Assembly: GCA_012517375.1 (NCBI GenBank)
Contig: JAAYVC010000006.1
Location: forward strand, 1 to 61,732
Length of the DNA stretch: 61,732 nt
Direction: 5' to 3'
Source: a bacterium
Lineage (GTDB): Bacteria > Hydrothermota > Tepidihabitantia > B3-TA06
The notes beneath the pieces are model-generated. The model saw only the letters and a program-made list of their open reading frames with translations, did not search any database and was not told where the DNA came from. Below are positions 44,168 through 52,673 of the stretch, piece after piece. How positions within the stretch are numbered: position 1 is the first letter of the stretch; each line of letters opens with the position of its first letter. The position numbers and the translations under genes were made by a program.

Positions 44168-46014
44168 TCCGGGTACATCTCCAGTGCTTTTGCCCATTTA
44201 TTAAGGGACTGCATGCGTTTTTTGGGTTCCTGCGGAAGATTGAATGGTCTTCCTCGGCAATCTAAAATAAGCCCTACCTGGCCGCCTACCAGCTCGGTTT
44301 CGACGCTCTTGCCGGAGCCTGCCCCGACATCGAACCCTCTTTCGGGATAAATCTCAGCCTTTACTTTTTCGTCCACGCCAAGCTTGAGTTTGACCATCTC
44401 TCCGAAGTTGACTGAAACTTCCTCTTCATTTCCCTTGGCGGGTTTTAAGACGAGTCTCAGGCATTTAGCTCCTTCTTTCCCCTGTCCGACTGGCGCAATC
44501 GCGGTACCCAAGCGGATTAGACAGTCCTTCTGGAAGACCTCTTCCGCAGCAGCCTCGTTTACCTCGGTCAAAACTCCGAGATGGGGCATCATGAAGATTG
44601 AGTCCACTGCAAGCTGGGTTATGCCTTCTGGAAGGAACGCATCGAGCATGAGCATTGCCGCCTGTGAGCGTCTTGGTGAATGGGAAAGCGCTCCGCCCGA
44701 ACCTACAACGAGCGAAAGGGACATCATGTTGACAAGCGTAGCGCCCGAAGATGTCTGTGCGAAAGCGTCCGCAATCGAGCGTTCCTGCTGAACGCCCTTA
44801 AGTCCAACTGCCATTGTGCGGTGCTGGACTAAAGCGAGCCTCAACGCCTCGCGGGCGACGGCATGCTCCATCTTGAGGTCGGCAAGAGAGGCGGGAATGG
44901 TTGTCGGTCTTATCATCTTGTTGCGGATTCTGTTTCTCAAATCGGTTATATCCACGTCAAACGGTATCCAGCGGAGTATATTATCGTTTCCGGCCTCTAC
45001 GAGAACGTTCGATATGCTGTAGCTCATTCCCAGATTGGCGCTGACGGTTCTGTTGAATACACGCTCGATTTTGTCGGTTTCGGCCTGCTTTTCTCCAAAA
45101 ACGCTGAACACATCAGTTGTTGCTCCGCCTATATCGACTCCAAGCACGTCTATGCCTTCGCGCTTTCCCAGGCGTTCTATCAATAATCCCACCGCGCCGG
45201 GCGTGGGCATTATAGGTACGTCGGTCCATTCCATAAGCTTCTTGTATCCTGGTGCGTGAGCCATGACGTGCTCCATGAAGAGCTCGTGTATCTTGTCCCT
45301 TGCTGGCCGGAGATTTTCTCTTTCGAGCACTGGCCTTAGGTTTTCTACAACCACAAGTTCGGTCGAGTCCTTAAGCGTATCGAGGATTATCTTTCGCGCA
45401 TCCTTGTTGCCGGCGTATATCACCGGAAGGCTGTAGGTGGTTCCGAATCTCGGTCGCGGATCTGCCGCACGAATCAATTCGGCGAGTTCTGCAACGTGCG
45501 AGACCGTTCCGCCGTCAACTCCGCCTGAGAGAAGAATCATATCCGGCCGCAGATGACGTATGCGTTCAATCTTCTTGTGTGGAAGCCTGCCGTCGTTCGA
45601 GGCTATAACGTCCATCACTATGGCTCCTGCGCCCAGTGCCGCCCTCGCTGCGCTCTCTCCGGTCATTGATAATACCACGCCCGCGACCATCATCTGGAGT
45701 CCGCCGCCTGCAGAAGACGTAGAAATATAAACGTCAACACCCTCTTTCTTGTTTTTTGCCGGTTTGATTATCTTTTCACCGTCAAGTATCTTCTTTCCGG
45801 TAAGTTCTTCCACCTCCCGGATTGAATTAAGAACGCCTCTTGTAACGTCCTCAAAAGGCGCCTCGACCGTTGTCGGCGCTTCGCCGCGCACTACAAGACG
45901 GTATTCATCTCCCTGTTTTTCGATAAGAATCGCCTTCGTGGTCGTTGAACCGCAATCGGTTGCAAGTATCGTTTCGACCTTTCCCTTGTCGAATGTCTTA
46001 CTTTCTTTTGCCAC
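44164..46014 (-). CDS. glmL: GlmL/MutL-family ATPase (B12-mutase-associated)
   Basis: 616 residues of the MutL/GlmL family, an actin-like ATPase fold found with adenosylcobalamin-dependent glutamate mutase and aminomutases and thought to help their reactivation. ATDCGSTTTKAILIE at the N-terminus is the phosphate-1 loop; DVIASNDG, LSGGVDGGTVSH and GVDIGGATTDVFS are the other family motifs. No mutase subunit is in the window. The start is GTG (46014) with AAGGAGC; longer in-frame extensions overlap the upstream gene. Not the mismatch-repair MutL. Confidence 0.85.
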   Translation of the reverse strand: MAKESKTFDKGKVETILATDCGSTTTKAILIEKQGDEYRLVVRGEAPTTVEAPFEDVTRGVLNSIREVEELTGKKILDGEKIIKPAKNKKEGVDVYISTSSAGGGLQMMVAGVVLSMTGESAARAALGAGAIVMDVIASNDGRLPHKKIERIRHLRPDMILLSGGVDGGTVSHVAELAELIRAADPRPRFGTTYSLPVIYAGNKDARKIILDTLKDSTELVVVENLRPVLERENLRPARDKIHELFMEHVMAHAPGYKKLMEWTDVPIMPTPGAVGLLIERLGKREGIDVLGVDIGGATTDVFSVFGEKQAETDKIERVFNRTVSANLGMSYSISNVLVEAGNDNILRWIPFDVDITDLRNRIRNKMIRPTTIPASLADLKMEHAVAREALRLALVQHRTMAVGLKGVQQERSIADAFAQTSSGATLVNMMSLSLVVGSGGALSHSPRRSQAAMLMLDAFLPEGITQLAVDSIFMMPHLGVLTEVNEAAAEEVFQKDCLIRLGTAIAPVGQGKEGAKCLRLVLKPAKGNEEEVSVNFGEMVKLKLGVDEKVKAEIYPERGFDVGAGSGKSVETELVGGQVGLILDCRGRPFNLPQEPKKRMQSLNKWAKALEMYPE

Positions 46015-46333
46015 GCTTTTCGCTCCTTGCTTTCTTAATCTCCTTTTCCTTCTGGTTCCTCTCCGCCTCCTTAGCTTCAATAGTCTGGATAAGCATCTCG
46101 AGATTGGGCCGGTCTTCAAGAAACGCCGTCATCTCGTCGTACCCATTGCCTGTCGTGAAAGCCGTAATCATGGGTGCAAAGAAAACCATGAGCTGGCTTC
46201 CCAGGAAGCTTATGGGCTTTACCGATTCCAGGAGTATTATCGCTATTGGGCTCAGACGGAAATGGACGATACGCTCTGCAATCTTCGTGCAGATTTCGTT
46301 CTTTCGCTCTTCAGTCAGGTCTGAAGCAAACAT
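45998..46333 (-). CDS. Small conserved-looking protein, unknown
   Basis: 111 residues between gcvPB and glmL, overlapping both (23 and 17 bases). The middle is hydrophobic (SPIAIILLESVKPISFLGSQ and a further apolar stretch) and the last 30 residues are a highly charged Lys/Glu/Arg helix. ATG at 46333 follows AAGGA by five bases. I do not recognise a named family. Tight coupling suggests it works with GlmL. Confidence 0.75.
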   Translation of the reverse strand: MFASDLTEERKNEICTKIAERIVHFRLSPIAIILLESVKPISFLGSQLMVFFAPMITAFTTGNGYDEMTAFLEDRPNLEMLIQTIEAKEAERNQKEKEIKKARSEKRGKRK

Positions 46334-47753
46334 CAAGGTCCTTTGCCGCCTTGACTTCGTCGAGTCTCTTTACGGGCGTCGTATGCGGCGCTTTGCGAAG
46401 CATCTCAGGATTAATCCGGGCTTCTTCGAGAATCCGTCTCGACGCTTCGGCAAAGCTGTTGAGAGTATCAATGGATTCCGTTTCTGTCGGTTCGACCATA
46501 AACGCTTCCGACACGATGAGGGGGAAATAAATAGTCGGAGCATGAAAGCCGTAATCAAGAAGTCTTTTGGCGAAATCGGTCGTTTTGAGATTGTGCTGGC
46601 GCAGCGGTTTTCCTGAAGCCACAAATTCGTGCATACAAGCCCTGTTGAATGGAATTTCTAGTATGTTTTCGAAGAGCTTGCGAAGATAGTTTGCATTGAC
46701 AATTGCATTCTTCGATATCTCGGTCATTCCTTCCGCTCCGAGCATTCTTATGTAAGTATATGCCCTGACAAGGATTAAGAAATTTCCGTAATAACCGAGA
46801 AGCTTGCCAATGGACAGCGGTTTGTCGTAGTCGAGCCGGTATCCATCTGAGGTTTTCCCGACACGCGGAACAGGAAGAAACCGCTCGAGTTCTTTTGTAA
46901 CGCCGACAGGACCCGAACCCGGACCGCCTCCGCCGTGAGGGGTCGAGAAGGTTTTGTGCAGGTTGAAATGCATGAGGTCGAAGCCCATTTCACGAGGTTT
47001 GATGATTCCGACAAGCGCATTAAGGTTAGCGCCGTCCATGTAGGCAAGCGCTCCGGCGTTGTGAACTTTTTCAATAACCTTGCAGATATCTTTTTCAAAC
47101 AGCCCAAGTGTGTTGGGATTCGTGACCATTATCAGCGCTACATCCTGCGAGAGTTTTCGCTCAAGGTCTTCAATATCGATAAGTCCTTCTGAGGTCGAGG
47201 AAACGGTTACGGACTCAAAACCGGCAAGCGTAACGCTCGCCGGATTGGTTCCGTGCGCGGAATCGGGAATCAGGACTTTTGTCCGTCTCTCTCCCTTATT
47301 CTTGAAATAAGCCCTTGTGATAAGATTGGCACACAGCTCCCCCTGCGCGCCTGCCGCAGGCTGGAGTGTAACGGCATCAAATCCCGAGATTTCGGACAGT
47401 AGTCTTTCAAGATCATAGATAAGTTCCAGAGCGCCCTGTGCGAGTGATTCAGGAGCCATGGGATGTATTCCTGAAAATCCGGGCATTCTTGCAGCGCTTT
47501 CGTTAATCTTAGGGTTGTACTTCATCGTACACGATCCGAGCGGATAGAATCCTTTATCGACGTGATGATTGAGATAGGATAACGCTACAAAGTGTCTTGC
47601 CAATTCAGGTTCTGCAACCTCCGGAAGACCTGCTTCCTTTTTTCTGAGATAGCGTTCTGGGATGTAATCGGTTATCTGTCTTGTCGGAACATCCGGTTTA
47701 GGAAATTGATAACCCTTGCGATTTGGTTCGGAGAGTTCAAAAAGCAATTTCAT
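46311..47753 (-). CDS. gcvPB: Glycine dehydrogenase (decarboxylating) subunit 2
   Basis: C-terminal half of the P-protein of the glycine cleavage system, 480 residues, of the two-subunit type. The PLP-lysine lies in HFNLHKTFSTPHGGGGPGSGP; the AHGTNPAS and YMDGANLNA motifs are present. The partner gcvPA, gcvH and gcvT are not in the window. First gene of a unit that continues into glmL and subtilase 3. No ribosome site; leaderless promoter. Confidence 0.93.
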   Translation of the reverse strand: MKLLFELSEPNRKGYQFPKPDVPTRQITDYIPERYLRKKEAGLPEVAEPELARHFVALSYLNHHVDKGFYPLGSCTMKYNPKINESAARMPGFSGIHPMAPESLAQGALELIYDLERLLSEISGFDAVTLQPAAGAQGELCANLITRAYFKNKGERRTKVLIPDSAHGTNPASVTLAGFESVTVSSTSEGLIDIEDLERKLSQDVALIMVTNPNTLGLFEKDICKVIEKVHNAGALAYMDGANLNALVGIIKPREMGFDLMHFNLHKTFSTPHGGGGPGSGPVGVTKELERFLPVPRVGKTSDGYRLDYDKPLSIGKLLGYYGNFLILVRAYTYIRMLGAEGMTEISKNAIVNANYLRKLFENILEIPFNRACMHEFVASGKPLRQHNLKTTDFAKRLLDYGFHAPTIYFPLIVSEAFMVEPTETESIDTLNSFAEASRRILEEARINPEMLRKAPHTTPVKRLDEVKAAKDLDVCFRPD

Positions 47754-47759
47754 TCAACG

Positions 47760-47787
47760 ATACTATTCAGATTAGGCTTTTTGTCAA
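47760..47787 (-). promoter_or_regulatory. Promoter of gcvPB, leaderless type
   Basis: TTGACA (47787-47782), 16-base spacer, TAGTAT (47765-47760) on the minus strand; the ATG lies 6 bases further on, with no ribosome site. Confidence 0.7.
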
Positions 47788-47840
47788 CGGTTCTGGTCGA
47801 TACTATCAAATGATGCAAGTTTAAAATAATCGAGGGTTGT

Positions 47841-47874
47841 AAAAAGACAAAGAGGGTGCAAGCACCCTCTTTGT
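47841..47874 (-). terminator. Intrinsic terminator of the lipoprotein gene
   Basis: A 13-pair perfect stem (ACAAAGAGGGTGC with its inverse) and a two-base loop; on the minus strand it is followed by CTTTTT. It separates the lipoprotein gene from gcvPB. Confidence 0.92.
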
Positions 47875-47889
47875 GAAAAGATCTCGGCT

Positions 47890-48276
47890 CTATTTCTTTA
47901 TCGCCATGCCGCTCATCTCGACCACCGGAATCCAGATAATACCCGGAATCAATGCCATAGGCATCATTGCAGTGGTGATGTTTATTACGCCGTTAGCGCC
48001 CAGGGCTTTGGCTTCCTTTGCCAGCTGTTCGTACAATGCATCCTGGATCTGCGGGCCGAACATCGGGTAAAGCGGAGGTATCACTCCGATGCAGCTGAAG
48101 GCGAGATTTATCTTCATGGCGCGAACCATGCCTATCGGCGTATAGTCGCCGTCTTTCATGTCGCCTGTTGTGCAGAATACGTCAGATGGTGGCGGGACTT
48201 TTGATACAGCCTGCCAGGCGCATCCGCCAAGAGTCAGTATGGCTATGACGGGGATAAGAATGAGCAGTTTTTTCAT
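47890..48276 (-). CDS. Small lipoprotein, YbjQ-like pattern
   Basis: 128 residues. Lipoprotein signal (MKKLLILIPVIAILTLGGC) with cysteine at 19 preceded by LGG, a good lipobox. The LAKEAKALGANGVINI segment resembles the helix-strand motif of YbjQ/DUF74-like proteins, but the match is short. Own promoter, AAGGAGG before the ATG and a strong terminator make it a one-gene unit. Function unknown. Confidence 0.78.
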   Translation of the reverse strand: MKKLLILIPVIAILTLGGCAWQAVSKVPPPSDVFCTTGDMKDGDYTPIGMVRAMKINLAFSCIGVIPPLYPMFGPQIQDALYEQLAKEAKALGANGVINITTAMMPMALIPGIIWIPVVEMSGMAIKK

Positions 48277-48301
48277 GCATCCTCCTTAGTTTTGTTGTGT
48301 C

Positions 48302-48329
48302 AGTTTATTCAACTTCTTAATCTTGTCAA
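48302..48329 (-). promoter_or_regulatory. Promoter of the lipoprotein gene
   Basis: TTGACA (48329-48324), 16-base spacer, TAAACT (48307-48302) on the minus strand; 25-base leader with AAGGAGG. Confidence 0.76.
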
Positions 48330-48367
48330 GATGTTAGCACTTATATCGTTATGCGAATTCAGAGGAT

Positions 48368-48991
48368 TTATCTTTTAGATATCACTGGCAGTATATGGTT
48401 CGCCCATATAATCTTAGCCTGTTCAGTCAGCCTCTTAAGGTCAGCGTAGTTTTCTACAATCACTTTGCAGGTGTCCCGGAACTCTCTCTCAGAACGCTGA
48501 AGGGAAAGCATCCGGTTCGCTCTCGAAAAGTCGATTCCTTTCTTTTCGAGTCTTTCGAGGGATAAGTCGTTATGAGATAGAACCCCAATAAGGAGATCAC
48601 ACTTTGCGGCGAGAGTCCAGTCAAGCAGCAAGGCGGCATCGAGTATTACGATTTCTCGTTTCGAGGATGCAATCATTTTTGTAAGTTCTTTAACAAGGGG
48701 AGGTCGGATTATGGAATCGAGGAGATTTAAGGCTGCGGCGTCCTCGAATACTATATCACCCAGTTTTCTTCTGTCCAGTTTCTTGCGAGAAAAAATTCGA
48801 TTCCCGAAGGATTCAAGCATTTTTATTTTCAAGTCGGGTTTCTCGTACAATTTCCAGGCAACGGAGTCGGCATCTATCAGATCGCAGGCGTATCCTTCGG
48901 AGATTATCATCTGCTTAAGGATATGCGAAAATGTTGTTTTGCCTGAGCCTGCACGTCCGGTAACTCCAATAAAGAATTTCTTTTTTCCCAG
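48368..48991 (-). CDS. coaE: Dephospho-CoA kinase with non-standard start
   Basis: Last step of CoA synthesis. The first ATG in frame (48910) would remove the P-loop, but the frame stays open upstream and encodes FFIGVTGRAGSGKTTFSHIL, so the P-loop is intact. No ATG, GTG or TTG occurs before it; a CTG at 48991 gives MGKKKFFIGVTG and 207 residues, the usual CoaE length. A GGGAGG at 49013-49008 is closer to ATT (49006) or ACG (49003) in the same frame. DLIDADSVAW and the LxxRxxxR-like RLEKKGIDFSRANRM region fit CoaE. Last gene of the acpP-etf operon. Confidence 0.8.
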   Translation of the reverse strand: MGKKKFFIGVTGRAGSGKTTFSHILKQMIISEGYACDLIDADSVAWKLYEKPDLKIKMLESFGNRIFSRKKLDRRKLGDIVFEDAAALNLLDSIIRPPLVKELTKMIASSKREIVILDAALLLDWTLAAKCDLLIGVLSHNDLSLERLEKKGIDFSRANRMLSLQRSEREFRDTCKVIVENYADLKRLTEQAKIIWANHILPVISKR

Positions 48992-49047
48992 AGAATCAGG
49001 CGTAATTCCTCCCTGCCGGAAGGATTTGGCTAAAAAGAATGCCGAGG

Positions 49048-50232
49048 CTAGGCGCCCTTGCGGGCTTTAATCTCGGCAATAAGTTTGGGAACAATTTCGA
49101 ATACATCGCCGACTATGCCGAGGTCTGCGACCTTAAATATCGGCGCATTCGGGTCCTTGTTGACTGCGACGATGAAATCCGAAGACTGCATTCCTACAAG
49201 ATGCTGGATTGCACCAGATATCCCGAGCGCGATATACAGCTTGGGGCCCACCGTGCGTCCTGTTTGGCCGACCTGATGAGAATAATTAATCCAGCCTGCA
49301 TCGACTGCCGAGCGGGACGCTCCGACCGCTCCTCCCAGTATCTCGGCCAGTTCTTCCACAAGCGCGAAGTTCTTCGGGTCGCTAAGGCCCCTTCCTCCTG
49401 ATACTATTATATCGGCCGCTGCAATGTTTACGTGAGAACTCTGGTCAACTATAAAATCAAGAAATTTAACCCGGTTTTCTGGCAAATCAGCCGCAATCTC
49501 AGTTACGGTTCCCTTGGAATCGTAAGGTTCGGCAAGGGGCTTCATCACCTTGGGCCTTACCGTAGCCATCTGGGGACGGTGGTTGGGGCAGATGATTGTG
49601 GCCATTATGTTTCCGCCGAAAGCGGGCCGCGTCTGCAGAAGCAGGCGCTTGGACTTATCGATATCCAGACCGGTGCAGTCTGCCGTCAGACCGGCGTGGA
49701 CCTTAATTGCAATCCTCGGCAGAAGCGAGCGGCCAATGAATGTTGCGGCGCCGAGCATTATCTCGGGTCTTCTTTCCGAAATGAGACTTGCTATCACCGC
49801 CGCATAGGGTTCGAGTCCGAAATGGGCAAGCGTCGCGTTCTTAACGTACAGGACTTCGTCTGCTCCTGCCTTGAGGAGCGTTTCGGGCGACTTTACATCC
49901 GCTCCAAGCAGAACGGCTGTAACCTTCTCTCCTAAATCGGATGCCAGGCTTCGGGCGGCGCCCAAAAGTTCAAAGGTTGAAGGCTCGATCACGGAGTTCC
50001 TCTGTTCGGCAAAGACCCATACACCGTGCCAGTCTGCGGTATCAACCGTTCCAGAACGTCCTACTTCCTCCAGAGAGAGCGCTGAGACCGGACAAACCGG
50101 CACGCACGCTCCGCAAAGGGTGCATGTTTCTAAAACGTAAAGCCTGTCCTTTAGCTCCAACGCGGCGAATGGACATGCGGGAACACACGCTCCGCAAAGG
50201 GTGCATAAATCGTAATCAATCTTCAGAGCCAT
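49048..50232 (-). CDS. etfA: Electron transfer flavoprotein alpha subunit with N-terminal 2[4Fe-4S] domain
   Basis: 394 residues. Residues ~1-60 are a bacterial ferredoxin domain with two CTLCGACVPxCP motifs; after a linker comes the ETF alpha N-domain and the C-terminal FAD domain (VGQTGRTVGPKLYIALGISG...QHLVGM, and VGDVFEIVPKL). Ferredoxin-fused EtfA occurs in CarE-type and other bifurcating or ferredoxin-linked ETFs. The start touches the end of etfB (one-base overlap). Confidence 0.92.
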   Translation of the reverse strand: MALKIDYDLCTLCGACVPACPFAALELKDRLYVLETCTLCGACVPVCPVSALSLEEVGRSGTVDTADWHGVWVFAEQRNSVIEPSTFELLGAARSLASDLGEKVTAVLLGADVKSPETLLKAGADEVLYVKNATLAHFGLEPYAAVIASLISERRPEIMLGAATFIGRSLLPRIAIKVHAGLTADCTGLDIDKSKRLLLQTRPAFGGNIMATIICPNHRPQMATVRPKVMKPLAEPYDSKGTVTEIAADLPENRVKFLDFIVDQSSHVNIAAADIIVSGGRGLSDPKNFALVEELAEILGGAVGASRSAVDAGWINYSHQVGQTGRTVGPKLYIALGISGAIQHLVGMQSSDFIVAVNKDPNAPIFKVADLGIVGDVFEIVPKLIAEIKARKGA

Positions 50233-51026
50233 CAGAAGAACCCTTTCTCTTTGAGCTTATCGGCCACAATCCTTGCTGCATCAGGCGCTTCTTTGTCAGC
50301 ATAAAGCTCGCCCTTCGTTCTCGGCGGAGGGGGGAAGACCTTTACGACCTGCGTCGGCGATCCGGCAAGCCCTATTTCGTTCTCTTGGAGCCCGAGGTCT
50401 TCGAACTTCCATACAGGTATCTCGGCTTTCTTTGCCGCCATCTTGCCTCTAAGGCTCGGAAGCCTTGGCTCGTTTATCTCCTTGACTGTCGTGACAACGC
50501 AGGGGAGAGGGAGTTCGAGTTTTTCGGAACCCTCCTCCCACATGGATTCAACCGTTATCTTTCCCGATTGCAAATCAAGAGCGTCCACTTTCCGCACGAA
50601 GGTAGCCTGGGGAAGGTCGAGAAACTCCGCTATCCCAGGGCCTACCTGGGCGGTATCGCCGTCAGCGGCCTGCTTGCCTGTCAGTATCAGGTCGAAACCG
50701 CCTATCTTCTTGATTGCGGTGGCAAGAGTTAAGGATGTTGCCCAGGTATCCGCGCCCGCGAACTTGCGGTCGGATATGAGAATCGCGCTGTCTACACCCA
50801 TCGAGATGACTTCTCTCAGGGCTTCCTCCGCCTGGGGGGGCCCCATCGATATGGCTACAATCTCGCCTCCAACCTGTTCTTTTAGAAGCAGCGCCTCTTC
50901 GACCGCATAGAGGTCTAAGGGATTTACTACGGAAGGCACGCCCTCGCGCACGAGGGTATTAGTTTCCGGATTTACCCGAACTTCGGTAGTATCAGGCACC
51001 TGTTTAATGCATACGATGAATTTCAT
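50232..51026 (-). CDS. etfB: Electron transfer flavoprotein beta subunit
   Basis: 264 residues from MKFIVCIKQVPDTTEVRVN. Conserved NPLDLYAVEEALLLKE, the TGKQAADGDTAQVGPGIAEFL nucleotide loop, and the KKAEIPVW recognition-loop region are present. Partner of the ferredoxin-fused EtfA. The start at 51026 is fixed by homology; an upstream in-frame ATG would run into fabF. AGAGAG is a weak ribosome site. No acyl-CoA dehydrogenase lies nearby. Confidence 0.93.
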   Translation of the reverse strand: MKFIVCIKQVPDTTEVRVNPETNTLVREGVPSVVNPLDLYAVEEALLLKEQVGGEIVAISMGPPQAEEALREVISMGVDSAILISDRKFAGADTWATSLTLATAIKKIGGFDLILTGKQAADGDTAQVGPGIAEFLDLPQATFVRKVDALDLQSGKITVESMWEEGSEKLELPLPCVVTTVKEINEPRLPSLRGKMAAKKAEIPVWKFEDLGLQENEIGLAGSPTQVVKVFPPPPRTKGELYADKEAPDAARIVADKLKEKGFF

Positions 51027-51045
51027 GTTCAAATCTCTCTTGGAA

Positions 51046-52299
51046 TCAGTTTTCGAATCTCTTGAACAGGAGAGCGACGTTGTGCCCTCCAAAGCCGAAT
51101 GAGTTTGAGATGACGGATGTTATCTCCTTCTCTCTCGTTTCTCCGGGTACGTAGTCAAGGTCGCAGGCGGGGTCCGGTTTTTCAAGATTTCGCGTGGGAT
51201 GAACCTTGCCGTCCCGAATTGAAAGCACTGATATTACCGCTTCTACACCGCCGGCTCCGCCCAGCAGATGGCCTATCATCGATTTCGAGTAGGATATCCA
51301 GAGCTTGTCGGCATGCTCCTGGAAAGCATTCCTTATAGCCCTGGTCTCCATCGCATCGTTAAGGTCGGTTGAGGTTCCGTGAGCGTTGATGTATTCTACA
51401 TCTTCCTTATTAACGGCCGCTTCTTCCATTGCCATGCGCATGGCAAGAATCGGTCCCCTGCCCTCGGGATCCGGAGCGGTCATATGGAACGCATCTCCTG
51501 TAAGACCGTAACCTGCTACTTCGGCATATATTTTTGCCCCGCGGTTTCTTGCATGCTCCAGTTCCTCAAGAATCAGGATGCCGCTTCCTTCTCCTATGAC
51601 GAAACCGTCGCGTTCTGCGTCGAAGGGTCTTGAGGCATGCTCGGGATCGTGGTTGCGCTTCGACAATGCCATCATATTCGAAAACCCGGAAATCGAAAAA
51701 GGGGTGATTGCCGCCTCGGTTCCGCCCGTTATCATGATGTCGGCTTTGCCGAGCTTGATTATCTCGAAAGCATCGCCTACGGCATGTGCGCCAGAAGAAC
51801 AGGCGGAGACTGTGCAGTAGTTGGGTCCACGGACTCCGAATTCAATAGAAACAAGGCCCGAAGCCATGTCCGGTATCATCATCGGGATAAGAAGAGGGGA
51901 GACCCTTTTAGCGCCCGTTGCTGTACCTGCATTGACGAACTTCTCGTGTTCGCGTTCCCAGACTATTATTCCGCCCATCCCGGCACCGATAAGGACTCCC
52001 GTTCTTTCAGGATTTTCCTTACCGAAATCGAGACCGGAATCGGCGACCGCTTCCTTGGATGTCCAGACGGCAAACTGGGCGAAGCGGTCCATTCTTTTGG
52101 CCTGCTTGAAGTCCAGCCGCTTCGTGGGGTCGAAGTCACGGACCTCGCCCGCTATCTGAACTTCTATCTCGCTTGGGTCAAAATTCTCTATTCTGCGTAT
52201 GCCGTTTTCTGCGGCAAGAAGTTTTTCCCAGGTGGTGGGGGCGTCGTGGCCTAAAGACGTAATCATCCCGACGCCCGACACTACTACTCGGCGGTTCAT
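51046..52299 (-). CDS. fabF: Beta-ketoacyl-ACP synthase II
   Basis: Elongating condensing enzyme of fatty acid synthesis, 417 residues. Catalytic Cys in TVSACSSGAHAVGDA, His in INAHGTSTDLND and His in KSMIGHLLGGAG complete the triad. It lies 30 bases after acpP. Downstream etfBA and coaE on the same strand link lipid synthesis, CoA supply and flavin electron flow. Confidence 0.95.
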   Translation of the reverse strand: MNRRVVVSGVGMITSLGHDAPTTWEKLLAAENGIRRIENFDPSEIEVQIAGEVRDFDPTKRLDFKQAKRMDRFAQFAVWTSKEAVADSGLDFGKENPERTGVLIGAGMGGIIVWEREHEKFVNAGTATGAKRVSPLLIPMMIPDMASGLVSIEFGVRGPNYCTVSACSSGAHAVGDAFEIIKLGKADIMITGGTEAAITPFSISGFSNMMALSKRNHDPEHASRPFDAERDGFVIGEGSGILILEELEHARNRGAKIYAEVAGYGLTGDAFHMTAPDPEGRGPILAMRMAMEEAAVNKEDVEYINAHGTSTDLNDAMETRAIRNAFQEHADKLWISYSKSMIGHLLGGAGGVEAVISVLSIRDGKVHPTRNLEKPDPACDLDYVPGETREKEITSVISNSFGFGGHNVALLFKRFEN

Positions 52300-52329
52300 A
52301 GGAAAGATATCCTTTTGCCGGTATAGGTC

Positions 52330-52569
52330 TTACTTATTTTTAAGCTTGGACTCCAGATACTCCATTGCCTTTCCGACAGTTTCGAGCTTCTGGGCGTCTT
52401 CATCAGGGATTTCGATGGAGAACTTTTCTTCAAAAGCCATGATAAGCTCGACGGTGTCCAGTGAATCGGCGCCGAGGTCATCAATGAACTTTGCTTCGGT
52501 GGTAACTTTTTCAGGGGTCACGTGAAGCTGTTCTACTATTATGTTTTTCACGTCGTCAAATAGAGCCAT
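52330..52569 (-). CDS. acpP: Acyl carrier protein
   Basis: 79 residues; the phosphopantetheine serine is in [12 protein letters not shown], with the acidic helix II that follows. Full length. AAGGAGG before the ATG. First gene of the acpP-fabF-etfB-etfA-coaE operon. Confidence 0.97.
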   Translation of the reverse strand: MALFDDVKNIIVEQLHVTPEKVTTEAKFIDDLGADSLDTVELIMAFEEKFSIEIPDEDAQKLETVGKAMEYLESKLKNK

Positions 52570-52588
52570 TATTCTTCCTCCTTAAAGA

Positions 52589-52633
52589 GTTATGTTTGAT
52601 GCGAAGTCTACGTCAAAGAGGGCGGGTTGTCAA
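52589..52633 (-). promoter_or_regulatory. Promoter region of acpP (two overlapping options)
   Basis: Minus strand: TTGACG (52616-52611), 16 bases, CATAAC (52594-52589); or TTGACA (52633-52628), 17 bases, TAGACT (52610-52605). Either or both may be used. Confidence 0.5.
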
Positions 52634-52673
52634 GTGCATACCCGCAGGTAAACTTCGGTATACAATTGCCATG

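Noticed and set aside
44164-46014. Reading glmL as the mismatch-repair gene mutL
   Set aside because: The sequence has the ASKHA-type DCGSTTTK loop and GlmL-family motifs, not the GHKL ATPase motifs of DNA-repair MutL.
45749-46616. Two long plus-strand frames (191 and 223 codons)
   Set aside because: Antisense to glmL, the small unknown and gcvPB, whose own frames are tightly coupled and make sense.
49941-50732. 263-codon open frame on the plus strand
   Set aside because: Antisense to etfA/etfB, Arg/Cys-rich low-quality protein, no promoter or ribosome site.
51637-52254. 205-codon open frame on the plus strand
   Set aside because: Antisense to fabF with no recognisable protein features.
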